Assembly: GCA_900079695.1 (NCBI GenBank)
Contig: LT599022.1
Coordinates: forward strand, 3,310,929 to 3,374,928
Origin: an uncultured Alphaproteobacteria bacterium
GTDB lineage: Bacteria > Pseudomonadota > Alphaproteobacteria > Rhodospirillales > Rhodospirillaceae
Length of the DNA: 64,000 nucleotides
Reading direction: 5' to 3'
This document shows positions 52,022 to 60,331 of the stretch, in pieces; positions within the stretch are counted from its first letter, which is position 1; each line of letters opens with the position of its first letter. Under the pieces are notes generated by a model. The model ran no database searches, had not been told where the DNA came from, and was given only the letters and a program-made list of their open reading frames with translations. The position numbers and the translations under genes were made by a program.

Positions 52022-53774
52022 CGCAGGGTTCCTTGACGAGGCCGCGCCAGACGCGGCGCAACGCCGCGGCGTCGAGGTCGCGGCCGATGATCAGCACGAA
52101 CGGCGGCTCGGCGGCGGGCTTGCGCGGCGCTTCGAGCGCGGCGCGGCCGGGAACGTACTGCACCACCACCGGTTGCGGTGCGTCGTCGAGCCGCGCCAGT
52201 CCCTTGATCCGCATCACTCCGGGCGGGCTGGCGGCGAGCGCCGCGAACAGCGCCGCGCGGTCGATCCGCGCCGCAAGGTCGAACCGCAGGGCCGAGAAGC
52301 CCTCCTCGCCGTGGGTGACGTGGTGATGATCGCGATCGTGATGATGATGATGGCCGTGATGGTGGTGGTGCGCGGGCGGCGGCGCGGCGGGCAGGGTGCC
52401 GAGGGCGGCGGGCGGCACCCGGCCGTGATCGGCGGCGATCAGCCGGGCGCGCGGGTTGCGGCGGCGGATCTCGGCGGCGACCGCGGCCTGCGCGGCGGCG
52501 TCGACGAGGTCGCATTTGTTGAGCACCACCACGTCGGCGGCGGCGATCTGAGCGGCGGCGATCTCCGAGGTCGCGAGAGTTTCGGCGAAGCGCTCGGCGT
52601 CAGCCACCGCCACCACCCCGGCGAGCCGCGCGAGATCGCCGATCTCGGCGAGTTCCTCCCGCAGGTTCAGCGGGTTGGCGAGGCCGGTGGTCTCCAGCAC
52701 CACGATTTCCGGCGAGAGCCCCCGGGCGAGGCGGCGTAGCCCGGCGGCGAGGTGTCCGGCGAGCGAGCAGCAGACGCATCCCGCGTCCATCGTCAGCACC
52801 GAGCGCTCGCCTTCGAGCAGGTGGGTGTCGACGCCGGTTTCGCCGAGTTCGTTCTGGATCACCGCCACGAGGCGGTGCTGGGCGGCGTGGAATTCGATGA
52901 ACTGGTTGAGGAAGGTGGTCTTGCCCGCGCCGAGGAAGCCGGTGAGGACGTAAAGCTCGGGCAGAGTCGCCGCGTCCGGCTCGGCGGCGCAGACGGCGTA
53001 GGGGGCGACGTCTGCGGGCGCGGATGCCTCGGGCCAGAGCGCCGCCGCCGCGCCCCAGGCGAGCACTTCGGTGACGCAGTCGCCGCCGTCGCCGGGGATC
53101 GCCGCGAGCGCGCCGTTCGCCTGGCGCGCCCGCAACGCCGCCGGAGCCGACACCCGCCGCGGCGGGTGGGGGGACGTCTCCGTCGCGGCGGAAACTCCGG
53201 CGGCAAGCACGCGGAACAGGTCGCGTGCGAGTTCGAATGCGGGGAGGTCTTCCTCCGCACCGCCCGGCGGCACCAGCCAGCCGCCGCCCTCGCGGGCGAG
53301 GCCCTCGGGGTGGACGATCCGCCGCCGGGTTTCGGCGGTGAGCGCGAGCGCGAGGTCCTGCCCGGCGAGGCCGATGCGGAAGCTGCCGATCGCGCAGGCG
53401 GCGGCGAGTTCGGGATGCGCGGGAAAATCGCGGAACGCCGCCGCCGTTCCGGGGCGGAGGGCGAGGATCGCGGCGTCGAGGGCGACGCGGTCGAGGATCG
53501 GGTCGTCGTCGCCGGGGAGGTAGAGCAACAGGAATCCGGCCTCGCCGCGCGCCGCGTCGGCTTCGGTGGGCCAGACCCCGAACACGCCGGGGCGGTTCGC
53601 GACCCGGCAGGTGAAGGCGCGGGGCGCGCTCGCGCACGGCGCGCAGCCGAGCCAGCCCGCGGTGCGGCGGAACCCGGCGCACAGGCAGGCGGCGGTCATC
53701 CAGGTGACCGGCAGGGCTTCGAGGACGGCGGCGGTGGGGCGGAATTCGCCCGGGCCGAAGATCGCGCTGCGCAT
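52008..53774 (-). CDS. CobW/COG0523 metal GTPase with extra N-terminal domain and His-rich loop
   Basis: 588 residues, against about 320-400 for ordinary COG0523 proteins. The GTPase half begins about residue 270: P-loop LTGFLGAGKTTFLNQF, the metal-binding GCVCCSL, LETTGLANP and the base-specifying LNKCD. A loop near residue 460 holds 13 His within 18 residues, typical of zinc or other metal chaperones. The first 260 residues form a separate domain with Cys-rich ACLCAGF and GCAPCASAPRAFTC; I do not recognise it. It heads the exbB-exbD-tonB operon, so it probably links metal handling to TonB-dependent import. Confidence 0.85.
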   Translation of the reverse strand: MRSAIFGPGEFRPTAAVLEALPVTWMTAACLCAGFRRTAGWLGCAPCASAPRAFTCRVANRPGVFGVWPTEADAARGEAGFLLLYLPGDDDPILDRVALDAAILALRPGTAAAFRDFPAHPELAAACAIGSFRIGLAGQDLALALTAETRRRIVHPEGLAREGGGWLVPPGGAEEDLPAFELARDLFRVLAAGVSAATETSPHPPRRVSAPAALRARQANGALAAIPGDGGDCVTEVLAWGAAAALWPEASAPADVAPYAVCAAEPDAATLPELYVLTGFLGAGKTTFLNQFIEFHAAQHRLVAVIQNELGETGVDTHLLEGERSVLTMDAGCVCCSLAGHLAAGLRRLARGLSPEIVVLETTGLANPLNLREELAEIGDLARLAGVVAVADAERFAETLATSEIAAAQIAAADVVVLNKCDLVDAAAQAAVAAEIRRRNPRARLIAADHGRVPPAALGTLPAAPPPAHHHHHGHHHHHDRDHHHVTHGEEGFSALRFDLAARIDRAALFAALAASPPGVMRIKGLARLDDAPQPVVVQYVPGRAALEAPRKPAAEPPFVLIIGRDLDAAALRRVWRGLVKEPCDALD

Positions 53775-53835
53775 GGCGGGCCTCCGTGGCGGGTGGGGCG
53801 GGCCGCGCCCGGAGGCGCGGCCCGTGACGGTTGGG

Positions 53836-54996
53836 TCAGAAGGTGATGGTGTCGCCGTTGCCGAGATAGTCGGGCGACGAGGTGCGGAAGCGCGCGGTGC
53901 CGCGCACCACCGGATAGCCCGCCTCGATGAACTTCTTCGCGGTGAGGTGGCCGGTGCAGTGGTTGCAGCCGACCCGCTCGAAGTTCCACTGGCCGAGGGA
54001 GATCACCAGATCGTCGTACTTCGGATCCCAGTCCTCGAACGGCGAGATGTGGAGCCCGCCGTAGATGCCGTAGAAGCGGTCGTTGTCGTACTTCAGCTTC
54101 TGGTGCGCGGTGCTGGTCATCTGCAGGATGCCCTGATGGTTGCACCCCGAGATCAGCACCAGCCCCTTGTCCTTGACGTTGAAGGCGAGCGAGGTCTCGC
54201 CGTAGACGCGGGTGATGATCGGTACGTCGAACTTGATCAGCATCATACCGGGGCGGATCAGCGTCAGTTCCTTGTCCACCACGATCGGCTCGCCGCGGTA
54301 GCCGGAGTCCTTGATGTAGTTCATCCCCTCCTTGTAGAAGCCGTTGTGGGCGTAAAGCGGCAGATGGTCGTTGTACTTCATCGCCACCGGGAAGCCCCAG
54401 AAGTGGTCGAAGTGCTCGTGGCTGAGGATCAGCGCCTCGATCTCGCCGGATTGGAGCATCCGGTCGATGCCCTCGCGCTTGAAGCTCTGGTCCATCCAGT
54501 CGTAGGACCAGCCGACGTCGAGCAGGTACTTGTGCTTGGTGCCGTCGAGGTCCTCGACCTCGAGCAGGCAGGAGTAGCCGCCCGGGTTGTCCGGGTGCAG
54601 CGACTGCTTGGCCTGATGCGCCCAGGCGGCTTCGAGATCGCCCGGGATCATCTTCTTGATCGGCGCGATGGCGTCGGCGTAGGACGATTTTCCCGGTCCC
54701 TTGCCGTTGCCGAACGGCGGCCAGCCGATCGTGTACTGGTCGACGAGCAGGCCGCCCGAGGTGCGGATGTCCTCCATCAGATGGGCGTTGTTGAACCAAC
54801 TGGTCTCCGAGATCGAGGTGACCTTGACGCTGCGGACGGCGCCGAAATCCTGCTGGGCGCGCGCCACCTTGGGCAGGCGGTCGTAGGCCGAGCCGGTGTA
54901 GGAATAGAGCCCCATCGCCCCGAAGGTGCCGGCGATCGCGCCGGTGGCCGCCCCCTTGACGAAGTCGCGGCGGGAAGTGGTGATGTCGTCTGTCAT
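53836..54996 (-). CDS. Tat-exported metallo-beta-lactamase-fold hydrolase (COG1237 type)
   Basis: 386 residues. The N-terminal twin-arginine signal TSRRDFVKGAATGAIAGTF predicts folded export. The MBL metal motif is LILSHEHFDHFWGFP (HxHxDH, about residues 177-191), with further ligands in ISGCNHQGI and GCNHCTGH. It resembles the family annotated as 7,8-dihydropterin-6-yl-methyl-(ribofuranosyl)aminobenzene phosphate synthase, a name that says little about the real substrate. Trp-rich mature part. Start: ATG 54996 with GGAGG 7 nt upstream. It follows a polytopic membrane protein gene and is last in a GntR-led unit. Confidence 0.83.
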   Translation of the reverse strand: MTDDITTSRRDFVKGAATGAIAGTFGAMGLYSYTGSAYDRLPKVARAQQDFGAVRSVKVTSISETSWFNNAHLMEDIRTSGGLLVDQYTIGWPPFGNGKGPGKSSYADAIAPIKKMIPGDLEAAWAHQAKQSLHPDNPGGYSCLLEVEDLDGTKHKYLLDVGWSYDWMDQSFKREGIDRMLQSGEIEALILSHEHFDHFWGFPVAMKYNDHLPLYAHNGFYKEGMNYIKDSGYRGEPIVVDKELTLIRPGMMLIKFDVPIITRVYGETSLAFNVKDKGLVLISGCNHQGILQMTSTAHQKLKYDNDRFYGIYGGLHISPFEDWDPKYDDLVISLGQWNFERVGCNHCTGHLTAKKFIEAGYPVVRGTARFRTSSPDYLGNGDTITF

Positions 54997-55018
54997 GATT
55001 GTGCCTCCTTCCCCGTGC

Positions 55019-56425
55019 TCATTTGACCATCTGGATCTGGCCGACGTACGGCAGCAGGAAGATCGCCACCGCATAGGTGGCGGCGCCTGCGACCGCGCCG
55101 ACCGCGAGACCGCGGGCGAGCGAGGGGGTCCAGCGGACGTCGCTGGCGACCCGTTCCTCCGCGGTTTCGTCGAGCTCGGCTGCGGTCTTCGGAACCGCCC
55201 GCCAGCCCGGCCAGCCGTCCATGAACCAGATGTTCACCAGGAACAGGTTGATCAGCCAGATCATCGGGATCATCGGGAACTGCTGCGGGTGCGAGATGCC
55301 CTTCTGGGTGCCGAGGAAGAGGTGGGCGTAGCGGTAGTAGAGGAAGTACACCGCCATGCCGATCAGCGCGCTCACCACGGTGCGCACGAGGACGTTGACC
55401 GGGCGGCTGAACTTGGTCGGCCAGTTGCCGCAGTAGAACGAGAGGAACAGCACCCCGACGAGCCAGAAGATCGCGCTTTCGCCGACGTGCAGCCAGCGCC
55501 AGTCGGGCGCCATCTCGCGGCGGGTGCCGCGGATGTTGAGGCCCCACGACAGGTCCTGGGCGTAGAACAGGAAGAAGCACAGGCAGAACGCCACCGCGAC
55601 GATGCCGAAGAACGCGGTGGTGCGGCGCAGCCAGTCGGTCTTGATGAGGTTGAACGGGTAGCGCTGCCAGATGCTTTCGTACACCCACACCACCACCGTG
55701 CAGCACATGATCCAGGCGATGTGGAAGTTGCCGGAGACGGTGTTGGCGAAGCTCTCCCAGTAGGGCGGGGTGATCGCGGTGTACTGCTGCCAGGGATAGA
55801 ACAGGATCGCCATGTGCGAGTGCATGGTGACGAAATAGACCACCGTGGCGAGGAAGAACGTCACCACCGCGATGGTGATGCCGCGGGTCGGCTGGGTCAG
55901 CTTCTGCCACGGCGCGTTTTCGCACGCCACCACCCACGACGGCGCTAGCCACGAGGCGATCGCGGCGAACATCATGATCGCCTCGGTGGCGTATTCCTCG
56001 GCATAGAAGTGGGTGAGCCCCATCGCCTGCAGGCGTTCGGGGTTGAAGTAGGCGATGCCGTAGCGCCCGAGGATTCCCATGAAGAACCCGTCGATCAGCA
56101 GGATCATCGCGCCGACGCAGAACGCGGTGAGAACCACCCCTTTGACCGCCGGATGGGTGCGGTCGAGCCAGGCGTGGCGGAACGGCCAGAAGTCGAAGAT
56201 GTAGGCCAGCCAGATGAACAGGATCAGCAGCCAGCGGCACACCATGTAGCCGACGTAAGGCGTGTACATCCGCATCACGCCGCGCGGATCCTGGAAGATC
56301 CACCAGGTGACGCCGAAGATCGCGAAGACGACGAGCATGTTCGCCAGGACCGGCAGCGGCCCGTCCCAGCGTTTGACGAGCTTCCGCCGTTCAAGATAAC
56401 TTAACCCCCGATTGTCCGCTTCCAT
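55019..56425 (-). CDS. Trp-rich polytopic membrane protein, unknown function
   Basis: 468 residues with about 11 hydrophobic segments, very rich in Trp, Tyr and Phe. Conserved-looking stretches include VTWWIFQDPRGVMRMYTPYVGYMVCRW in pieces near residue 40-65, FYAEEYATEAIMMF, VTMHSHMAILFYPWQQY, and WFMDGWPGWRA near the end. His residues within helices (MHSHM, GNFHIAW, LHVGESAIFW) could bind a cofactor or metal. I do not recognise the family. GGGAGG precedes the ATG at 56425. It is paired with the Tat-exported MBL protein 22 nt downstream, so the two probably act together at the membrane. Confidence 0.72.
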   Translation of the reverse strand: MEADNRGLSYLERRKLVKRWDGPLPVLANMLVVFAIFGVTWWIFQDPRGVMRMYTPYVGYMVCRWLLILFIWLAYIFDFWPFRHAWLDRTHPAVKGVVLTAFCVGAMILLIDGFFMGILGRYGIAYFNPERLQAMGLTHFYAEEYATEAIMMFAAIASWLAPSWVVACENAPWQKLTQPTRGITIAVVTFFLATVVYFVTMHSHMAILFYPWQQYTAITPPYWESFANTVSGNFHIAWIMCCTVVVWVYESIWQRYPFNLIKTDWLRRTTAFFGIVAVAFCLCFFLFYAQDLSWGLNIRGTRREMAPDWRWLHVGESAIFWLVGVLFLSFYCGNWPTKFSRPVNVLVRTVVSALIGMAVYFLYYRYAHLFLGTQKGISHPQQFPMIPMIWLINLFLVNIWFMDGWPGWRAVPKTAAELDETAEERVASDVRWTPSLARGLAVGAVAGAATYAVAIFLLPYVGQIQMVK

Positions 56426-56495
56426 GAGACAACCTCCCAAGATGTGGACGGTCCGGTGCGGGGGCTGCGACTTGCCGGTCCGGGCCCCCGCGCCG

Positions 56496-56711
56496 TCAGC
56501 GTCCGCGTTGCGTTTCACCAAACGTGTCGTGTCCGACCCCGAGCAGCTCGGCGAGCCGTTCGGGGGTTTCGTTGGCGGGGTCGATGCCCCGCGCCATGGC
56601 GAGGCGGAAGAGCGCGTCGCGCGCCTCCCGCGCCGCCTCGGCGGGCGCCGCTCCCTCCCTGGGGAGCGCCCGCAACAGCCTGAGCGGATTGAGGAGGTCG
56701 CGGCGCTTCAT
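56496..56711 (-). CDS. small conserved-looking cytoplasmic protein
   Basis: 71 residues, mostly helical and charged: MKRRDLLNPLRLLRALPREG, then EAAREARDALFRLAMARGIDPANETPERLAELLGV. There is no membrane segment or metal motif. It overlaps the regulator stop by 4 nt (ATGA) and precedes the membrane-protein gene by 70 nt, so translation is probably coupled to the regulator. Family not recognised. Confidence 0.6.
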   Translation of the reverse strand: MKRRDLLNPLRLLRALPREGAAPAEAAREARDALFRLAMARGIDPANETPERLAELLGVGHDTFGETQRGR

Positions 56712-57370
56712 GCCACCGCCTCCCGCAGCTCGCCGCCGCCCATCATCGCCGCGAAGGCGTCGAGTCCGTGCGCTGCGAGCGGCACCGCGCGCCGCGCGTC
56801 GCGCGCCTGCAGCGCCTGCAGCAGGCTGACGTGCAGCGCGAAGAAGGATTCCACCACCGCCTTGTCCATCGTCGGGCGCACCGCGAGGCCCTGCACCTGC
56901 GCCAGTTCGCGCGCGAGCAGGGAGAGGAACGGGTTGCCCGCCACCCCGGCGAGGACGACGAAGAAGGTGAGGTACTCGCGCGCGGTCTGCGCCGGGTCGC
57001 GGTTGACGAGGAAGCGCCCGAGCCGCGCGGTCACGGTTTCGAGGCGGCGGGCCGCCTCGGGCGTGCAGCGGTGGGCGGCGCGCGCCGCGAGGTGCGGGCC
57101 GAGCGCGCGCAGGGCGTCGAGCGCGGCGGCGGTGTCGGCGTGGAGCGCGCTCTCGGCCTCGGCGTCGGCGTGGGTGCCGACGTAGCAGCCGCTGCGTCCG
57201 CGCACCTCCACCCGGCCGCGGGCGGCGAGCGCGACCAGCGATTCCCGCACCGTGGTGCGGCTGAAGCCGAGGCGGCGCGCGAGTTCGCGCTCACCCGGCA
57301 GGCGGTCGCCCGCGCCGAGGCCGAGCCCGGCGATGAGATCGAGAATGCTGTCGGTGCAGGCCTTGGCCAT
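56708..57370 (-). CDS. GntR-family regulator (FCD type)
   Basis: FadR-subfamily regulator, 220 residues. The winged helix (about residues 7-70) has LPGERELARRLGFSRTTVRESLVALAARGRV, then a VRGRSGCYVG wing and an FCD-like helical domain with TPEAARRLETV and SFFALHVSLLQAL. It is the first gene of the leftward unit with the small protein, membrane protein and MBL protein. Three near-perfect CTGGTC-N-GACCAG type sites lie upstream, so autoregulation is very likely. Confidence 0.87.
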   Translation of the reverse strand: MAKACTDSILDLIAGLGLGAGDRLPGERELARRLGFSRTTVRESLVALAARGRVEVRGRSGCYVGTHADAEAESALHADTAAALDALRALGPHLAARAAHRCTPEAARRLETVTARLGRFLVNRDPAQTAREYLTFFVVLAGVAGNPFLSLLARELAQVQGLAVRPTMDKAVVESFFALHVSLLQALQARDARRAVPLAAHGLDAFAAMMGGGELREAVA

Positions 57371-57380
57371 CCGAACCCCC

Positions 57381-57395
57381 TTGGTCCGACCAGTT
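57381..57395. promoter_or_regulatory. FadR-like operator, copy 1
   Basis: TTGGTCCGACCAGTT: the core TGGTC-C-GACCA is a perfect palindrome centred at 57387, 11 bp before the GntR gene start. It matches the CTGGTC-N-GACCAG consensus of FadR-type regulators. Confidence 0.65.
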
Positions 57396-57475
57396 AGCCG
57401 CGAGCGCGATGCGGAACGTGGACTTTCCTCCTGAAGTTATCCCGCCCATGCGGGCGGGCCAAGCGCAATGCGGCT

Positions 57476-57488
57476 CTGGTCGGGCCAG
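57476..57488. promoter_or_regulatory. FadR-like operator, copy 2
   Basis: CTGGTCGGGCCAG differs from the perfect palindrome by one base (G for A in the right arm). Its centre, 57482, is 95 bp from copy 1. A separate GC hairpin (CCCGCCCATGCGGGCGGG, 57441-57458) lies between them. Confidence 0.55.
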
Positions 57489-57565
57489 TGCCGAGTCGGC
57501 CTAAGCCGCCAGTTGCGAACGGTTTTCAGGTGGTATCGGAGGTGGGCGGATGGGTGGGGCAGAAG

Positions 57566-57580
57566 ACTGGTCGGACCAGT
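57566..57580. promoter_or_regulatory. FadR-like operator, copy 3
   Basis: ACTGGTC-G-GACCAGT is a perfect 15-bp palindrome centred at 57573, 91 bp from copy 2 and just before the stop of the PAS-domain gene. With copies 1 and 2 it forms an array of three spaced 91-95 bp, nine helical turns. Confidence 0.6.
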
Positions 57581-57583
57581 GTT

Positions 57584-58858
57584 CTAGAGCTCTGCCGAAG
57601 TCTCGCGCAAACCTTCGAGAACCCGCGGCAATTCCGCCCAGAGCGCGTTCGCGAGCCCGGCGAATACCGGCACGTCGGGATCGTCGAAGGCGTGCGGCGC
57701 GGTCGAGCAGAAGATCACCACCTCGCGCAGAATTCCGCCGACGAAGCACGGCAGCGCGACGTAGGAGCGGATCCCCTTGGGGATGAACAGTGCCCAGTCG
57801 ATCGGCTTGATGCTTTTGGTGGTGTCGGCGACGAGCACGTGGTCGAGGTCGAACAGCACGATGTTTTCTGCGATCGAGCCGGGGTAGGGGTGGCTGTCGG
57901 CCTCGGCGACGCTTTCGAACGGGCGGCCGACGCCGGTCACCGCCACCCGCCCCTCGCGGATGAAGATCTGCGACAGCATCACCGCGTCGACGCGGCCCGC
58001 CTGATGCGTCAGCAGCACCTCCAGCATGCCGCGCAGGTCGGCGGCGCGGAAGAGGTCCTCCGCCACCGCCGGGGCCGGGGGCGGCGGCGCCGCCGGTCCG
58101 TCCTCGCGCGGCAGCGGGCGCGGGCTCAGCGAGATCCACAGATGATGACCGCCGTCGCGGTCGTAGGCGCGCACCCGCGCCATGCACACCTGCGGGCGGC
58201 CGTCGGCGGCATGCAGGGTGAGCAGGCCGTTCCAGGCGCGGCTGAACAGCAGGCGTTCGTAGATGTCGCGCAGATAGGCGTCGGAGTTGGCGGCGAACAG
58301 GTGGCCGAGGTCGAGGGCGGCGGTTTCCGGGTCGAGGCCGAAGGCGTGCCGTGCCGCGCGGTTGGCGGCGGAGATCCGGCGGGTCGAGAGGTCGACCATG
58401 AACACCGGGTTGTCGAACAGTTCGACGTGGGCGGCGAGCCCGGTCTCGCTGCCGCGCTGAAGGATGCCGTTGGCGAGCCCGGTGCAGTCGGCGAGCAGGC
58501 CGAGATAACAGAAGGTCATCTCGGGGTCGGGCATGCCGAGGATGTAGAGCCAGCGCATCAGTCCGTCGGAGCCGTGGGCGCGGAACACCTCGGAAACCGG
58601 CTGGCGCTGCCGCAGGCGTTCGTGGAAGCGGGCGAAGGCGGCGCGGTCCTGCGCGGCGAGGATGGCGTCGCCGCCGGTCTGATCCTGCAAAAGGCGGGGA
58701 ATTTCCTCCTCCAGGCCGGGGATGGCGTGGTCGGTGAGGAAGCTGATCTCGTTCTTGACGAGGTCGGCGCGCCACACCAGCGCGGGCACGGTGCCGATGT
58801 CGCTGGACAGCAGGCGCAGCAGACGGTCGTAGGGCAGGCCCGCGAAACTCTCGGCCAT
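57584..58858 (-). CDS. PAS-domain sensory protein
   Basis: 424 residues with no transmembrane segment. The first 130 residues form a PAS-like input region (LVWRADLVKNEISFLTD, then WLYILGMPDPEMTFCYLG, typical of PAC ends). A second PAS lies about residues 145-245 (NPVFMVDLSTRRISAANRAARHAFGLD). The C-terminal 150 residues look like a GAF domain (LDHVLVADTTKSIKPIDWALFIPKGIRSYVALPCFVGG). There is no kinase, HD or GGDEF output. It follows the OmpR-like gene by 59 nt on the same strand and may be its sensory partner. ATG 58858 is used; an upstream start is possible. Confidence 0.72.
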   Translation of the reverse strand: MAESFAGLPYDRLLRLLSSDIGTVPALVWRADLVKNEISFLTDHAIPGLEEEIPRLLQDQTGGDAILAAQDRAAFARFHERLRQRQPVSEVFRAHGSDGLMRWLYILGMPDPEMTFCYLGLLADCTGLANGILQRGSETGLAAHVELFDNPVFMVDLSTRRISAANRAARHAFGLDPETAALDLGHLFAANSDAYLRDIYERLLFSRAWNGLLTLHAADGRPQVCMARVRAYDRDGGHHLWISLSPRPLPREDGPAAPPPPAPAVAEDLFRAADLRGMLEVLLTHQAGRVDAVMLSQIFIREGRVAVTGVGRPFESVAEADSHPYPGSIAENIVLFDLDHVLVADTTKSIKPIDWALFIPKGIRSYVALPCFVGGILREVVIFCSTAPHAFDDPDVPVFAGLANALWAELPRVLEGLRETSAEL

Positions 58859-58917
58859 CGGTACACTCCCGGTCTGCGCGGAAACCGGGAAACTCTCGGC
58901 CCGGGGACGCGCGGTTG

Positions 58918-59640
58918 TCAAGCCCGCGGGCGGTCTGGTCGGGCCTCGTCGCGGTCGATGGTGTAGCCGACGTTGCGCACTGTGTGGATCAGCGGCTTGA
59001 GCGGCGTGGGCACGAACAGCTTGCGCCGGAGCGAGGCGACGTGCTGGTCGAGCGCCCGCTCCTCGGGGTTCCACGGACGCCCGAGGGCGTGACGCGAAAG
59101 CTCCTCGCGCGAGACCGGCGCGCCGCGCTGCGCGATCAGGGTTTCCAGCACCCGCGCCTCGGTCACCGACAGCACCGCGGTTCCGCCCGAGGGCAGGGTG
59201 ACGAGGCGGGACGGTAGGTTGATCGAATAGCCCTGCACCTGCACCGGTGCTGCGGTCCTGGGGGCGCAGCCCTCGTCGGCGCGGCGCATCACGCTGCGGA
59301 TGCGCGCCAGCAGTTCGCGCGGGAACACCGGCTTCGACATGCAATCGTCCGCCCCGAGTTCGAGGCCGATGGTGCGGTCCACCGGGTCGGCGCGTTCGCA
59401 CAGCACGATCAGGCGCGGCCGCACGGCGCGGGCGAGGATCCAGCGCGCGAGGTCGAGCGGCGGCGCGTCGGCGAACTCGGTGCCCGCCACCACCAGCGAG
59501 GGCGTGCCCTGAAGCACCGCGGCGCGCGCCTCGGCGGCGCTGCCGACGGTCAGGACGGCAAACGGTTCGGAGGCGAAATAGGTCGCGAGATCGTTGAGGA
59601 TCTGGGGGTCGCGGTCGGTGATCAGAACGGTACGTGGCAT
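58918..59640 (-). CDS. OmpR-type response regulator with atypical receiver
   Basis: 240 residues. The receiver (about 1-118) is followed by a winged-helix output domain (about 135-230; LSVTEARVLETLIAQRGAPVSREELSRHALG, RALDQHVASLRRKL, IHTVRNVGYTID). The acidic pair (Asp9, Asp11) and the Lys of MSKPVFPRE are present, but the phospho-acceptor position holds Gly53 (LVVAGTEF) where Asp is expected. The receiver therefore cannot be phosphorylated in the usual way and may read another signal, perhaps through the PAS protein downstream. Confidence 0.88.
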   Translation of the reverse strand: MPRTVLITDRDPQILNDLATYFASEPFAVLTVGSAAEARAAVLQGTPSLVVAGTEFADAPPLDLARWILARAVRPRLIVLCERADPVDRTIGLELGADDCMSKPVFPRELLARIRSVMRRADEGCAPRTAAPVQVQGYSINLPSRLVTLPSGGTAVLSVTEARVLETLIAQRGAPVSREELSRHALGRPWNPEERALDQHVASLRRKLFVPTPLKPLIHTVRNVGYTIDRDEARPDRPRA

Positions 59641-60007
59641 CGAGTCTCTCGTCCCCGGGTGCCGGGGCTGCGGGCGACCCCGGGGGCGGAGCCGACGGCA
59701 CGGGGATTTTGTCAGCGAAATGTGAGCGTCATCACAGAAGGTTTACCGAAGCGGTGCGTCACGCGCAACCGAATCGCGAAAGCATACCATTGGGCGGCTC
59801 ACGAGTCGCTGGTTTTTGCGGAGCTTTTCCAATTCGCATCCGTTCGCGTCGGTTGGCCCCGCCCCCCAAAAGCGCTGACAATTGCAGCGTTGATCCGTCG
59901 CGGACATCGGGCGAGTGTCGGAACGGGATGGGCGTCTCATGCGGAAGTGTGAAGGGCGTGGTTTCCTGGACTAAGTCTCGTGATGAACGAATGAGCGATG
60001 GGCGGCA
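59641..60007. other. divergent intergenic region before the chemotaxis operon
   Basis: 367 bp, AT-richer than its surroundings, between the OmpR-like gene and the STAS gene. Short reading frames on both strands have no ribosome site and atypical composition. I see no clear promoter hexamers, FliA or sigma-54 site, and no strong hairpin. Confidence 0.45.
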
Positions 60008-60289
60008 GTGTCCGAGCGTAAAATGGAAGAGGTTGTCGAGTTTGTTCTCGGCCCCGAGGTGACGATCAAAAACGTTCGCCAGGTGTCGGACCGGATCAGC
60101 GAAATCCTTCTCGCCGGACGCGATCTCTCCATCCGTGCCGCAGATTTGGAAAGCGGCGACGTAACTCTTGTCCAGATTCTCATCGCCGCGCGCAAGTCGG
60201 CCGCAGAACGCGGTTGCCGGGTGTGCGTCGAAGACCCGTCCCCCGCTTTGACGGCGTTGTTGCGCCGCTGCGGACTCGCCGCGCTCTGA
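60008..60289 (+). CDS. STAS-domain protein of the chemotaxis operon
   Basis: 93 residues, a single STAS (anti-sigma-antagonist) domain: VTIKNVRQVSDRISEIL, DLSIRAADLESGDVTLVQILIAARKSAAERG and a C-terminal ALLRRCGL helix. The usual phosphorylated Ser position appears as Gly-Asp (ESGDVT), so it may bind partners without switching. It starts with GTG at 60008 (ATG at 60022 possible) and lies 42 nt before cheY. STAS genes in front of cheY-cheA occur in Azospirillum-type clusters, from memory. Confidence 0.8.
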   Translation: MSERKMEEVVEFVLGPEVTIKNVRQVSDRISEILLAGRDLSIRAADLESGDVTLVQILIAARKSAAERGCRVCVEDPSPALTALLRRCGLAAL

Positions 60290-60331
60290 GGGGGGCGCTG
60301 GGGCTACCGGCAAGGGTATGGGGGAAGTGAG

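Noticed and set aside
52330-52380. His-codon repeat in the CobW-like gene as a sequencing or assembly artefact
   Set aside because: The frame stays open and the His codons are interrupted by Gly, Asp and Arg; His-rich loops are normal in metal-handling COG0523 proteins.
59659-60062. Short rightward reading frames of 97-142 codons before the STAS gene
   Set aside because: They lack ribosome sites, have AT/GC usage unlike the neighbours and overlap the STAS gene; they are treated as intergenic.
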